Shown piece after piece: positions 1 to 8,708 of a stretch of DNA of 21,873 nt. The stretch spans positions 102,681 to 124,553 of the forward strand of contig MHGH01000013.1 in NCBI GenBank assembly GCA_001805465.1. Direction: 5' to 3'. Positions within the stretch are counted from its first letter, which is position 1. Each line of letters opens with the position of its first letter. The DNA is from Omnitrophica WOR_2 bacterium RBG_13_41_10 (lineage in GTDB: Bacteria; Omnitrophota; Gorgyraeia; Gygaellales; Profunditerraquicolaceae). The position numbers were made by a program, and so were the translations under genes. Below the pieces are notes generated by a model. That model was not told the origin of the DNA and did not search any database. It saw only the letters and a list, made by a program, of their open reading frames with translations.

Positions 1-1295
1 TTCCAGAATTCAAAAAATACACCTATGGACAAAAATATCGTGAGTATCACCTGTTTTCTTCTATCTTTAATCTTCTCTAAAATAGACTTTAAGCCAAAGC
101 CGGATAATATTGCCACTGCCAACATTACTACTATGCCAAATCTAGAATACGCCCTAAACATAGGTAGCATCTTATACATAAAAAATGAAGGCATATAAAT
201 CTTTATAGGGCCGATTTTCCACCAAGGGGCTTGGGAAAAAAACCAAGCAACAACCGCTAAAATAAAAAAGAATTTGATATAAAAATTATCTACACTCTCT
301 TCTGGCTCTTTTCTTCTTATGGTCAGTTGCCTAACAGCAATAAATGCGAGAATAAGCGGGATCCAACCTAAATATAATGTGTGTTCAGTAAAATTTAGCC
401 CGTATAATGGCGAATCAATGAACTGCATTGTAAATTTACCGAAGATAGGATGCACTACTGGTGGAAAAAGATAACTAAATACCTTTGCTGATTGGCTAAA
501 TAAATCTTCAAATGGCCTGTGATACATATTGAGAGCGCTAGGAATGGTATGCTGAGATTTTAATACATTGAAAAAAATCAAAAATATTTGCGGAGACAAT
601 ATTATAATTGCAGCTGTCATTAAAAACACAATTTTATTAATATACCCTTTATTAAGCTTATAATTAATGCATAAATATACTAAAAATACTATAAAAGAGA
701 CAGCCGTATAATAAGTAACATTAAAATTAATTATGGTAAGGAAAAAACTTAAAATAAAAATTAGTTTTATATTAAACTTATCCTCTTCTTTCAATTTCAA
801 TAGAGCCCATAAAAACAAAACCATCGGCCATATATAAGTTTCTCCCAAATGTTGCCAACTACGAGCAAACAAATAAGGGCAAAAACCAAAAATAATTGCT
901 GAAAGAAATGCAGATGAATACTTTTTTGTAATATAAAGTGCCAATAGATACGCAAAAAAAGTATTTAGAAAAAAATTAATAAGAGCTTGTAGATTATAGC
1001 TGAGGATGGGGTTGGTAAAAATAGAAAAAATGAAATGGATAAAAAACCATTGGTAAGCGATTAATTGTTCTTTGTAGAAAGAAATCCCGGAAGGATAAGC
1101 AAGAAAATCCGTTTTTGTTAAAGTAACTTTGTTAAAAAAAGAATATTTTATCCTCCAATTATTCCAAATAACATTATAAGGTTCATCGGTTGAAAAAAAT
1201 CCTGGAATATGGGTATTTATTATACATATCAATGGGAAGGTCATGATGATAATTAAAAGAATAAAAATTATTATAAAATAAATATTTTTTCTCAC
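1..1295 (-). CDS. Polytopic membrane protein, GT-C glycosyltransferase-like (partial, 3' end outside window)
   Basis: This reading frame is open from a GTG at 1293-1295 to the left edge, giving 431 visible residues and no stop. The GTG overlaps the stop of the preceding gene as GTGA, so the two are probably translationally coupled. The protein starts with a hydrophobic segment (about residues 4-27) and a loop with an acidic pair, D37-E38, in a TDEPYN context. Many further hydrophobic segments follow. Residues 380-403 read FRAYSRF followed by a glycine-rich membrane helix, a pattern I associate with YfhO-like and GT39/GT83-like membrane glycosyltransferases. An acidic residue in the first outward loop is the usual catalytic position of GT-C enzymes, which move sugars from polyprenyl-phosphate donors on the outer face of the membrane. 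That role is inferred from topology; donor and acceptor are unknown. Gene reality is near certain, the family only moderately so. Confidence 0.82.
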   Translation of the reverse strand, partial: MRKNIYFIIIFILLIIIMTFPLICIINTHIPGFFSTDEPYNVIWNNWRIKYSFFNKVTLTKTDFLAYPSGISFYKEQLIAYQWFFIHFIFSIFTNPILSYNLQALINFFLNTFFAYLLALYITKKYSSAFLSAIIFGFCPYLFARSWQHLGETYIWPMVLFLWALLKLKEEDKFNIKLIFILSFFLTIINFNVTYYTAVSFIVFLVYLCINYKLNKGYINKIVFLMTAAIIILSPQIFLIFFNVLKSQHTIPSALNMYHRPFEDLFSQSAKVFSYLFPPVVHPIFGKFTMQFIDSPLYGLNFTEHTLYLGWIPLILAFIAVRQLTIRRKEPEESVDNFYIKFFFILAVVAWFFSQAPWWKIGPIKIYMPSFFMYKMLPMFRAYSRFGIVVMLAVAILSGFGLKSILEKIKDRRKQVILTIFLSIGVFFEFW

Positions 1296-2371
1296 TCTTG
1301 ATGTATATTCTCCATAATTTTTTTAAATTTGATAGCAACTGAGATCATTAAAATAAAAAAGGCGACACTTGCAATTCTTTCCGCAGCTAATACTGAACCA
1401 ATCATAAAGATAAAAGCACTTAAAATCAATAAAGCCATAAAAGTAATAAGAAGTTTATCTGATATTTCTTTTTTCTTAAGCCATTTTAAACTATTTAAGA
1501 TAAACTGCCTAAGGAGGAAATGAAGAAAAAAAGCATTATCCGTGTGGGGACCTTTGATAATTAAGTTTTCTAAGAAGGGGATAAAAACAGTATTATCATT
1601 CTGGTATCCTTTAATAATCTTCCTTAAAATAATACACGCCTGGCTTATAATAAAAGTCAATAACCCCCATGATAAAAAATAGATAGGGGTGACTAGTATT
1701 TTATATTGCGGGTATTTTAGCGAAAGCGTATAAAATATTATCAAAATTAATACAAAGGGGGCGGCTGAATATATTTGACATAAAAAAAGCAGCCGCATAT
1801 TTAGAGATAAAAACTCCTGTAATATAAAACTTACGATTAAAAATAATGTTGAAATAAAAATAATACTAAATAATATTTTTCCGCTATGGAAGGTATTGTG
1901 ATTTAAATAAATCGAATCAGAAAATAAAATAAATATGCTGTCGTTTATTATCTTACGGTAATTATAGAGCCTGAAATCGACATCCGCAGGATAAATATTG
2001 CTTAAAAATGATATGTTTATAGTATTAACCCCATTTTGAATAAGTGTTTTTGGTAGATATATATAAGTAGTTTCAATAATTCCTCTTTTTAGAACATAAG
2101 GCGGCATATTTGGGGTTACCTTAATTCCATTAACTAATATATCCTTAAGGTATGCATCATTAATAACATGCTTAATACGCATAAGGTATGAATCTTTTTT
2201 CAAATCTAAGTTGAATTCGGCATTACCCGTTTTTAAATAAACTCTTCTCTGTATCTGCTGTAATACATCGTGAGGGAACCGAATGGTTACAATGTTGTAA
2301 AAATATCCCAATAAACTAACGATAAGTATTATTACAAATGAAATAATTAGAATATTTTTATTATTTTTCAC
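1292..2371 (-). CDS. Membrane protein of unknown function, stand-alone copy of the N-terminal module of the 801-aa protein
   Basis: The 359-aa product has an N-terminal membrane segment (about residues 7-25), an outward region of about 120 residues rich in beta-type sequence (30-150), and about five more hydrophobic segments. I do not recognise a named family. Its best relative is in this window: residues 137-152 (NYRKIINDSIFILFSD) match 12 of 16 positions at residues 128-143 of the 801-aa protein at 11130-13535. The order of outward domain, membrane helices, basic linker and final helices is also shared along its whole length. The start is GTG, preferred because GGAG lies 6 bases upstream and the N-terminal helix is then complete. 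A 62-bp gap precedes it, and its stop overlaps the next start. It may be an accessory subunit of the neighbouring GT-C-like enzyme; this is inference. Confidence 0.85.
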   Translation of the reverse strand: MKNNKNILIISFVIILIVSLLGYFYNIVTIRFPHDVLQQIQRRVYLKTGNAEFNLDLKKDSYLMRIKHVINDAYLKDILVNGIKVTPNMPPYVLKRGIIETTYIYLPKTLIQNGVNTINISFLSNIYPADVDFRLYNYRKIINDSIFILFSDSIYLNHNTFHSGKILFSIIFISTLFLIVSFILQEFLSLNMRLLFLCQIYSAAPFVLILIIFYTLSLKYPQYKILVTPIYFLSWGLLTFIISQACIILRKIIKGYQNDNTVFIPFLENLIIKGPHTDNAFFLHFLLRQFILNSLKWLKKKEISDKLLITFMALLILSAFIFMIGSVLAAERIASVAFFILMISVAIKFKKIMENIHQE

Positions 2372-2377
2372 TTAGCT

Positions 2378-2381
2378 CTCC
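2378..2381 (-). promoter_or_regulatory. Shine-Dalgarno site for the 359-aa membrane protein
   Basis: GGAG on the minus strand lies 6 bases before the GTG at 2369-2371. It supports this start in the 62-bp gap 2372-2433, where coupling to the upstream gene is unlikely. I see no terminator hairpin in the gap, and the TATAAT at 2385-2390 is too close to the start to be a useful promoter. Confidence 0.6.
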
Positions 2382-2433
2382 GATATTATAATAGAAATGG
2401 AAGAAGCATTATTTTCTATTATGTTCATAAATA

Positions 2434-3240
2434 TTATTTAACTGCCCTTATAATTAAATAACTTCCGAGTATTCGCATTAAAAAGGGAAATTTATTCAAT
2501 AATATATAGATCCATTTAAATTTTTTATTATTCTGGATGCCGCCATAAGTGGTAATTCCTATTTTTGTTTCCCTAAAATTATTGAACATTTTGTAAGCGT
2601 GATTTCCGTTATACATCTTTGATAAAGGGGTATGGTCGTACAAATCACTGATGAGCCTATCTTCGGTCTTGGATAAATATTTTAAAGAAATCCAGCCGTA
2701 TAACTTAATAAAATAATAAGCATACCCCTTATGATACAACATCACAAAACATTTACCTTGCGGTTTCAGTACTCTGTATATTTCATCTATAGCTTTCTGG
2801 GTATTAGGGGTATGATGCAATACGCCGAATGAATAGACTATATCGAATGTATTATTTTGGAATGGCAAATTTTCTCCATCAGCACAAATACCCTTAACAT
2901 CCAATTCCAATAAGGATGAGCCTTTAAGGGTTAAATCAACATTACGAAAGGATAAATCTAAACTAACAACTTTTAATCCCTTTTTAGCCATATACCTACT
3001 ATCATAGCCAAGCCCACAACCTATTTCTAATATGGACAGACCTTCCCCTGCAAAGGAATCAATCAAAGAAAACGCAAATGGTTCATATCTTAAACGGAGA
3101 TTGTCTACTTCTAGATAGAATTCTTTACTTAGGTGACTAAATTTTTCTAAACCGATATTCAATATCGGGACATTTTTTGTCCAATATTCCTGTATCTCTT
3201 TCTTAAGAGAGCATTGCTCTTTCGTATCAATATTGACCAT
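2434..3240 (-). CDS. Class I SAM-dependent methyltransferase (Methyltransf_11/25 type)
   Basis: The 268-aa cytoplasmic protein has the Rossmann-type methyltransferase pattern. Motif I is LEIGCGLGY (residues 71-79), the acidic residue after strand 2 is D95, a further acidic site is D121, and LPF (125-127) leads to a VLHHTP motif (140-145). This arrangement is typical of small-molecule C-, O- or N-methyltransferases. The N-terminal 60 residues (with EYW near 18-20) form a cap that may set substrate choice, and the C-terminus is hydrophobic and basic (FLMRILGSYLIIRAVK), suggesting contact with the membrane. The ATG lies 14 bp inside the end of the preceding 744-aa gene, so translation is probably coupled. 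Its neighbours suggest methylation of a sugar or lipid-linked intermediate, but the substrate cannot be read from sequence. Confidence 0.92.
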   Translation of the reverse strand: MVNIDTKEQCSLKKEIQEYWTKNVPILNIGLEKFSHLSKEFYLEVDNLRLRYEPFAFSLIDSFAGEGLSILEIGCGLGYDSRYMAKKGLKVVSLDLSFRNVDLTLKGSSLLELDVKGICADGENLPFQNNTFDIVYSFGVLHHTPNTQKAIDEIYRVLKPQGKCFVMLYHKGYAYYFIKLYGWISLKYLSKTEDRLISDLYDHTPLSKMYNGNHAYKMFNNFRETKIGITTYGGIQNNKKFKWIYILLNKFPFLMRILGSYLIIRAVK

Positions 3241-5461
3241 GGCTCCTTAGTCCTTTTATAATTTGGAGTATTAAATAGAGCAAACACCCTGCAAAAGTTA
3301 CCAGGGATATGATTATCCCCAAATAAAATAGGCTTTGCGGCCAGAAGTATATAATTAAGTTGGTATCCTCTCTAAGGCCAATATCCTCTGGTTTAATATA
3401 CCAACCATTAGCATAACCGTTAACGAGCTGGTGTCTTATATTTAATGGCTTCTGAAAAAGATACTGTATATCTGCAAAGATAAATTTATGCTTCGAATTA
3501 TTTAGATATATTTTCCAATCTTTGTCAAAACTTTCCTTAAATATTAACCAAAACGGATCCATTGTTTTTTTAAGTTGGACTAAATACTTTGTGGGGTTGA
3601 TTTTCTGAAACCTCACTTCCCCCGGCCATTGGTTATTATCAGTAATCTGATAAGAAAGATAGGGTTTTAGTGCCATCCATTCAACATTAAAAGTTGGGTT
3701 TTTTATCTTTTCAAAATAATGCCTTCCGGAGCCTAAGGTAATTATTTTAGATAAAGCAAGCTTAGTATCAGCAGCATGATTTACCTGAAAATCATTTAAT
3801 CGCAATATTGCTTTGTCTATCTTAACTAAGGGCGGATTGAATAAGTGCATAAAATGTTGCGTATTATTAAGAGTAAAAGGGCTATTATTTAAATAAGGAA
3901 CGCTGGAATAGGAATAGAGCATAAAATTATTTATTTCAAAACAGAACCATCCTTTTATCGGCAAAGAAACATCATTATTTATTTTTTGCATGAGCCTGAT
4001 AACTAACTTTTTATTTGTTGCTTTAGGGGGAATTTTATCTTTCAGGCTAAGAAAAATTTTATTCTTATCTTTTATATATTTATCTGGGGCTACAGTAATT
4101 AATTTTTCTTTATTCTTTTCTATATAAGATAAGCCAAGAGCGATATCTTGTGCTTGCATATCATCAAGATAATAGTTAAAATCCAAAAAACAACTACCGA
4201 TATCTTTAAAATCAAGTGATTTATAAATACGTAATTCTTTTTCTTTATCTGTGGAGTAGGCGGAATCAAAATAAACTAAGGCATTAAAACTGTTTTCTTT
4301 CTCTCTAACATCATAGAGTACATTAATAGGCATAAAACTAAAGACATTATCATGTTGCTTTTCAAATACGATAGAGGCGTTATTAAAGAAACTGATATTT
4401 TTTACCTCTAGAATAATCGGCCGTTTTTGTTTAAACGTAACATTTTTGGGAGACAACACCAAAATTACATTTTTTACTTTAAACCTACTTTTATACTCGT
4501 TCAATAAGTCCCATTTTTCTCTGGCCTTTTCAAATAAATTACTTATACTGCTATATGGCACATCTAAATAATCATCAATGATGCCATCCCCTGTATAATC
4601 TATGCCTAAATAAGTACTTATCTTTGCATTAAACCTTTCGTCACATGCTGCGATTAACTTATAAAAAGGGTATTCTTCTAAATCTACATCTACATTCCAA
4701 ATAAAAAATCCAGGGTTATTATAAGTCATAACCTGCACGCCGTTATTAAGCAAAAAATATTTAGTTTTAGCAGGAATTTCTTCTGCTTTATTTTTTGTAT
4801 CGGCTACAACATCCATAAAATGAAAACTATTAAATTTAATGCTTACTTTCTTGCCTTTTTCATTATCATTCACTCCTTCTATGGTTAATTTATCTAGTTT
4901 ATCTTCGGATAACAGTTGTATTTCATTATATCCCGATTCTAATATTAAATTTTCTATTTTAAATTGTTTAAATTGATAAGCTGATGGTATGACTATTTTT
5001 TCAATAAAACGTTGATTTAAATAAATATTCAAATTTCGCTGTTTCTTGTAGGAATTGGCAAAAAATACAAAGGCGGCTTTAATTTTTGCTTCTGAAGGAT
5101 TAAATACCTGAAGCTTCATATCTTTCGTTCCCCATAGATAAGTCTTTAGAGAATTTTCCGAAGTAATAAGAAAAAATCCTTCTTTATTAAGAATTATCGG
5201 AGGGATGATATCTTTAGGTGATAGTAAATCAAAGTTACATTGCCCTATCTCCTTTCCCCAGCCTATGTTTTCTTTATTCTGCCAATAAACCGTTGTTTGA
5301 GTAGGAAGTAGATTTATTTTTATTTTTAATTCGTATTGTAAATTATTGGGATTATCTATATATATATAATTTTTGTTAAGGTTAATATAGGCATATAATG
5401 CTCTATCGCCGTAGCTAATAATGCTAAATACTAGAAATAATAATCTAATCAATCGAGGCAT
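3227..5461 (-). CDS. Secreted, C-terminally membrane-anchored beta-rich protein, probable partner of the 701-aa GT-C-like enzyme
   Basis: The 744-aa product has a short basic N-terminus and hydrophobic signal (residues 1-25), a long hydrophilic beta-rich body, and one strong membrane helix near the end (about 711-733). Residues 288-300 hold DYTGDGIIDDYLD, an EF-hand/dockerin-like calcium loop pattern. INPTKY (621-626), an ESF..DW segment and NGYANGW (681-687) resemble the C-terminal part of AftD/DUF3367-type and YfhO-type membrane glycosyltransferases. The start lies 2 bp after the stop of the 701-aa gene and lacks a clear ribosome binding site, so it probably depends on the upstream gene for translation. 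Combined length with that neighbour is 1445 aa, close to the roughly 1400 aa of mycobacterial AftD. I infer that this is the periplasmic carbohydrate-binding half of a split enzyme. It could instead be an unrelated surface protein. Confidence 0.85.
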   Translation of the reverse strand: MPRLIRLLFLVFSIISYGDRALYAYINLNKNYIYIDNPNNLQYELKIKINLLPTQTTVYWQNKENIGWGKEIGQCNFDLLSPKDIIPPIILNKEGFFLITSENSLKTYLWGTKDMKLQVFNPSEAKIKAAFVFFANSYKKQRNLNIYLNQRFIEKIVIPSAYQFKQFKIENLILESGYNEIQLLSEDKLDKLTIEGVNDNEKGKKVSIKFNSFHFMDVVADTKNKAEEIPAKTKYFLLNNGVQVMTYNNPGFFIWNVDVDLEEYPFYKLIAACDERFNAKISTYLGIDYTGDGIIDDYLDVPYSSISNLFEKAREKWDLLNEYKSRFKVKNVILVLSPKNVTFKQKRPIILEVKNISFFNNASIVFEKQHDNVFSFMPINVLYDVREKENSFNALVYFDSAYSTDKEKELRIYKSLDFKDIGSCFLDFNYYLDDMQAQDIALGLSYIEKNKEKLITVAPDKYIKDKNKIFLSLKDKIPPKATNKKLVIRLMQKINNDVSLPIKGWFCFEINNFMLYSYSSVPYLNNSPFTLNNTQHFMHLFNPPLVKIDKAILRLNDFQVNHAADTKLALSKIITLGSGRHYFEKIKNPTFNVEWMALKPYLSYQITDNNQWPGEVRFQKINPTKYLVQLKKTMDPFWLIFKESFDKDWKIYLNNSKHKFIFADIQYLFQKPLNIRHQLVNGYANGWYIKPEDIGLREDTNLIIYFWPQSLFYLGIIISLVTFAGCLLYLILQIIKGLRSHGQY

Positions 5462-5463
5462 TT

Positions 5464-7569
5464 TTATTTGGTTAAATCAAAATAACCCTTTTCCTTAGTA
5501 AAAATATAAATTATTTTGTCTATATTATTTAAGTTATATTTATACGATAGATCTCGTATATAGTTTACAAGGGGGTTAATGAAAATATTAGGATATTCTA
5601 CAATATATGAACAATTAATATCGGATTTGCCTTGGCTGTCTCTACTAAAAATAAAAGTGTTATCTTTGCCTGGAATAGCTTGTAATAATAAAGGCAGGGT
5701 ATCTATATTATTACTCGTATTAATAAAAACGTCTTTTGTAATATATATATATTTAGAAGGAAAATTAACATTTTCATATAACGTAAAAAGGTCCGTATCC
5801 ATGGCTATCTTAAAGTTCTTATTATCGATAATGGCTTTTTGCACATATTCGGTTAAATCTATATCGGGCCAGAAAAAGTAATCTTTATGTAACAGAATAT
5901 ACCTGATATTTAAAACCTCAGATAAATCCAAAACTAAACCTAAGCTTTCCTGGGGCGAATATTTATTAAAAGCAACGCTATCCGAAAGGATACCGATAAT
6001 ATCACTATAAAACGCTAAAGGCAAACCAACCGTAGGAATAGGGGATTTAAAAAATATAATTTCCGGCATATGCCCTTTGGTCAACCAGGTATATTTTTTA
6101 TAGTTGCCTCTGTCTATATACCAAAGACGGTCGCCTGTTTTAGCATTTTTAGTTAGGTACTCCTCGATATTATTATATTCATCGGGAATTCTGACATAGG
6201 GCAACCTAATCCCGTATAAGCTATAAGGCCTATAAAAACCTTTTACGATAGCCTTATCAAATATTACCCCTCCATTGAAGATAAATATTGTTATCAATAA
6301 ACAAAATATAAAAATTATTTTTAAGATTCTACTAGAAAAATAGCTATGGTATAAGCGTATCCCACGCAACTCATCTATTTTTTTAAGAAAATATTCTGTT
6401 GTCCCCGCAAAAATTAATCCGTAAAACACAGTAATATAGTAAGCCCAATATTGCGGGCTATTCATTATCCAAAAGGTAGGAATATATTTTCTTAAGAGCA
6501 CATTAACTAAAGGGAAAAGATGATAGGAAGATAACATTACAATAAAAAAGGTAGAAAGCAAGGTTAATAATTTTAGTTTTTTTTCAATTTTAATTATTAA
6601 TAGCGGTAGAAAACAATACAGGGGTATTAAGAATGAAAAAGGAATAACTAAGGGGTGTGAAAGATAATAATCAGGAGGCCTTCCTAATTTACCCCCTCCC
6701 GTTGAAGCACGTAATGCATAAAGAGGATTTGTTATTTTCTGATTTTCGGTATTATGTTTAAGCCGAAAACTTAATGTTTCCGGATCTGAAAAGTGGCTTT
6801 CGGAAAGATCGTTTAATTGAAAGAAAAACGGAACAAGCCAAAAAGAATTAATAAAAATAGCGATAACTATAGCTATAATTAAAAAGCGAATATTCATTTT
6901 AATTCTTTCTTTATCTTTACGATAATAATAGAAAGAAAAAGCAGTTAAAAATATGCCTATGATAATACTAATATAAAAATATCTTATGCATTGAGCCGAC
7001 AATGCCGTCATCAAAATAACTAGAATAAACAATTTTCCTCTTCCCTTGCCTCTAGTTTTTTTCCAAAATAAAGCTCTGATTAAACCACCGACAAAAAATA
7101 GCGTACTGCCAAAACCTATTTCATATACAGGAATAGGAAATTTTTCTGGAGGCAATATTATAAAAATGGAAGCTATGATGCCCCCTAACCAAGAATACTT
7201 ACCTTTGAAGAGCGATCTATATAAATATAGAGCGCCAAAGCCAATAAGTATATTTGGTCCTATCAAATACAATCTATTAATAATCCATAAAGGTATTCCT
7301 AGAAAACTAAGGATATTAATTAAAAGATAGGTTGGCAGAAATACGGGGAATAAAGACGGATGCCCTAACCCATAGCCCAAACGAGAATCCCATGAATAAA
7401 GATAGGTATTGATGTAATCTTGGCGCAACGGAAAAACATCATCACCATAATTACGAATAGTTCCAGGAGTAAAAAAATTCTCATTTAAAAATAATATAAT
7501 ACTAATAAATAATATAACCAATATAGGAATGCTATTTTTAATAATTTTATTTATTTTTTTCCTATTCAT
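5464..7569 (-). CDS. GT-C-like polytopic membrane glycosyltransferase (AftD/DUF3367-like membrane half)
   Basis: The 701-aa protein has an N-terminal helix (about residues 13-30) and then an outward loop with GDD (42-44) and WDSRLGYG (60-67). About ten further membrane segments run to near residue 440, followed by a soluble region of about 250 residues. Acidic residues in the first outward loop are the expected catalytic site of GT-C enzymes using polyprenyl-phosphate sugars. The pattern of the first loop and the following helices resembles alpha-arabinofuranosyltransferase AftD-type proteins, but I could not align it. The protein lacks the long C-terminal carbohydrate-binding region such proteins carry; the adjoining 744-aa gene supplies a candidate. 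The gap to the radical SAM gene upstream is 11 bp, and no clear Shine-Dalgarno is visible. Substrate unknown. Confidence 0.85.
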   Translation of the reverse strand: MNRKKINKIIKNSIPILVILFISIILFLNENFFTPGTIRNYGDDVFPLRQDYINTYLYSWDSRLGYGLGHPSLFPVFLPTYLLINILSFLGIPLWIINRLYLIGPNILIGFGALYLYRSLFKGKYSWLGGIIASIFIILPPEKFPIPVYEIGFGSTLFFVGGLIRALFWKKTRGKGRGKLFILVILMTALSAQCIRYFYISIIIGIFLTAFSFYYYRKDKERIKMNIRFLIIAIVIAIFINSFWLVPFFFQLNDLSESHFSDPETLSFRLKHNTENQKITNPLYALRASTGGGKLGRPPDYYLSHPLVIPFSFLIPLYCFLPLLIIKIEKKLKLLTLLSTFFIVMLSSYHLFPLVNVLLRKYIPTFWIMNSPQYWAYYITVFYGLIFAGTTEYFLKKIDELRGIRLYHSYFSSRILKIIFIFCLLITIFIFNGGVIFDKAIVKGFYRPYSLYGIRLPYVRIPDEYNNIEEYLTKNAKTGDRLWYIDRGNYKKYTWLTKGHMPEIIFFKSPIPTVGLPLAFYSDIIGILSDSVAFNKYSPQESLGLVLDLSEVLNIRYILLHKDYFFWPDIDLTEYVQKAIIDNKNFKIAMDTDLFTLYENVNFPSKYIYITKDVFINTSNNIDTLPLLLQAIPGKDNTFIFSRDSQGKSDINCSYIVEYPNIFINPLVNYIRDLSYKYNLNNIDKIIYIFTKEKGYFDLTK

Positions 7570-7580
7570 AAGTTTATTAT

Positions 7581-8708
7581 TTAAAAGTAACCTAACAGCT
7601 TCGTCTTAACTAAAAAATATCTTAATGCTCTTAGGGGCATAAATAAAAAAAGGATTTTTTTTGATCTGTACATACTCAGCAATATATAACAGATATGGGT
7701 ACAGAAACACGTTTTGATTTTCACTTTTTCTCTATCAAGAATATCGCAAATCTTCTTGTTATCTGGAATATCTTTGATGTTTATAACTGGCTTGCGTAAC
7801 TCACATATAGATAAATCGCCATTACTATATATAACATTATTGTCGTATCCGGCATAACATTGCATTGGCCATTTTTTTCCTTTTGTCACAGTGTCAAATT
7901 GTATTTTATATAACGAATAAATATTAGCGTAATGTAAAGCTGCCATAGTTATTTTTTTAAAAAAGCTCCCTTTAATCTTATTTAAAAAAAGAATATCTTT
8001 ATAATTTAAAATTGTATTATACGCCTTTTTTAACCTAATAGCATCATTAAAAATTATTTTATCTGTTATACTCTCGGGCCGCATTATTTCAAAGGAATGT
8101 GTATAAAATTTAATTCCTAATCCTTGCAGAAGAAATATAATTTCGGGAATTATTGATAAGTTCTCGTGCGTAATTACGGTATTTATATTAAGTGACAACT
8201 TCTCATATCTACGCGCTAAGTCTTCCAGCTTCTTAATAGACTCTATGGATTTTTTATATGCACCGTTTATGCCGCGTATTTTATCATGAAACCACTCTGG
8301 GCCATCTAAAGAAATACAAACTTGTAAATATAAGTTGGGGTATTTAGTTATAATCTCTCTTGCTAAATTAGAAAATTCATTACCAAGCATACCGTTTGAA
8401 GGAATAGTTAATGACTTTAAGTTATTTTTAGTTACAAAGATATCAATTATTTCTAATAAGTCTTTTCTTAATGTCGGCTCTCCTCCACTAATAAGAAGAT
8501 TAGTAATGCTGCCTGTTTTTGAAGATAGCATCTGAACTTCAGATAGCGATAAATCATTCTTTTTATTAATACTATTACGATAAAAACAAAATTCACAATT
8601 TTGATTACATTTAGAGGTAACAAAAAAAATATAATTAGCGTGGTTTCTAGAAAATTTTTTTGTAATTAACTTATTTAAAATTTTAATTAAATTTATCGGG
8701 TTGGACAT
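7581..8708 (-). CDS. Radical SAM protein with SPASM-like C-terminal cysteines
   Basis: The 375-aa protein has the radical SAM cluster motif CNQNCEFC (C34, C38, C41) for the [4Fe-4S] cluster that cleaves SAM, followed by GGEPT (75-79). Its C-terminal third has six more cysteines (C284, C302, C321, C334, C336, C340), consistent with an auxiliary Fe-S cluster domain of SPASM or twitch type, though the spacing is not textbook. The last 25 residues are hydrophobic and basic (starting RSKKILFLFMPLRALRYF), suggesting membrane association. The ATG lies 26 bp inside the end of the GT2 gene. SPASM enzymes modify peptides or small molecules, including sugars; the context here favours a glycan or lipid substrate. 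I see no precursor peptide nearby, which weakens a peptide-maturation role. Confidence 0.9.
   Translation of the reverse strand: MSNPINLIKILNKLITKKFSRNHANYIFFVTSKCNQNCEFCFYRNSINKKNDLSLSEVQMLSSKTGSITNLLISGGEPTLRKDLLEIIDIFVTKNNLKSLTIPSNGMLGNEFSNLAREIITKYPNLYLQVCISLDGPEWFHDKIRGINGAYKKSIESIKKLEDLARRYEKLSLNINTVITHENLSIIPEIIFLLQGLGIKFYTHSFEIMRPESITDKIIFNDAIRLKKAYNTILNYKDILFLNKIKGSFFKKITMAALHYANIYSLYKIQFDTVTKGKKWPMQCYAGYDNNVIYSNGDLSICELRKPVINIKDIPDNKKICDILDREKVKIKTCFCTHICYILLSMYRSKKILFLFMPLRALRYFLVKTKLLGYF

Noticed and set aside
1329..1523. Plus-strand reading frames such as 1329-1523, 5579-5881, 7046-7330, 16487-16741 and 17031-17288
   Set aside because: They lie antisense within well-supported minus-strand genes, have no recognisable domains, and look like shadows of AT-rich or coding composition.
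2385..2390. TATAAT as a -10 promoter element for the 359-aa gene
   Set aside because: It would start transcription at or after the Shine-Dalgarno site at 2378-2381, and no -35 match lies 16-18 bp upstream (the hexamer there is AATAAT).
7581..8708. Radical SAM peptide-maturation (RiPP) system
   Set aside because: SPASM-type proteins often modify peptides, but no short precursor-like frame with an upstream ribosome binding site is visible beside either SPASM-like gene, and genes overlap so tightly that little room remains.
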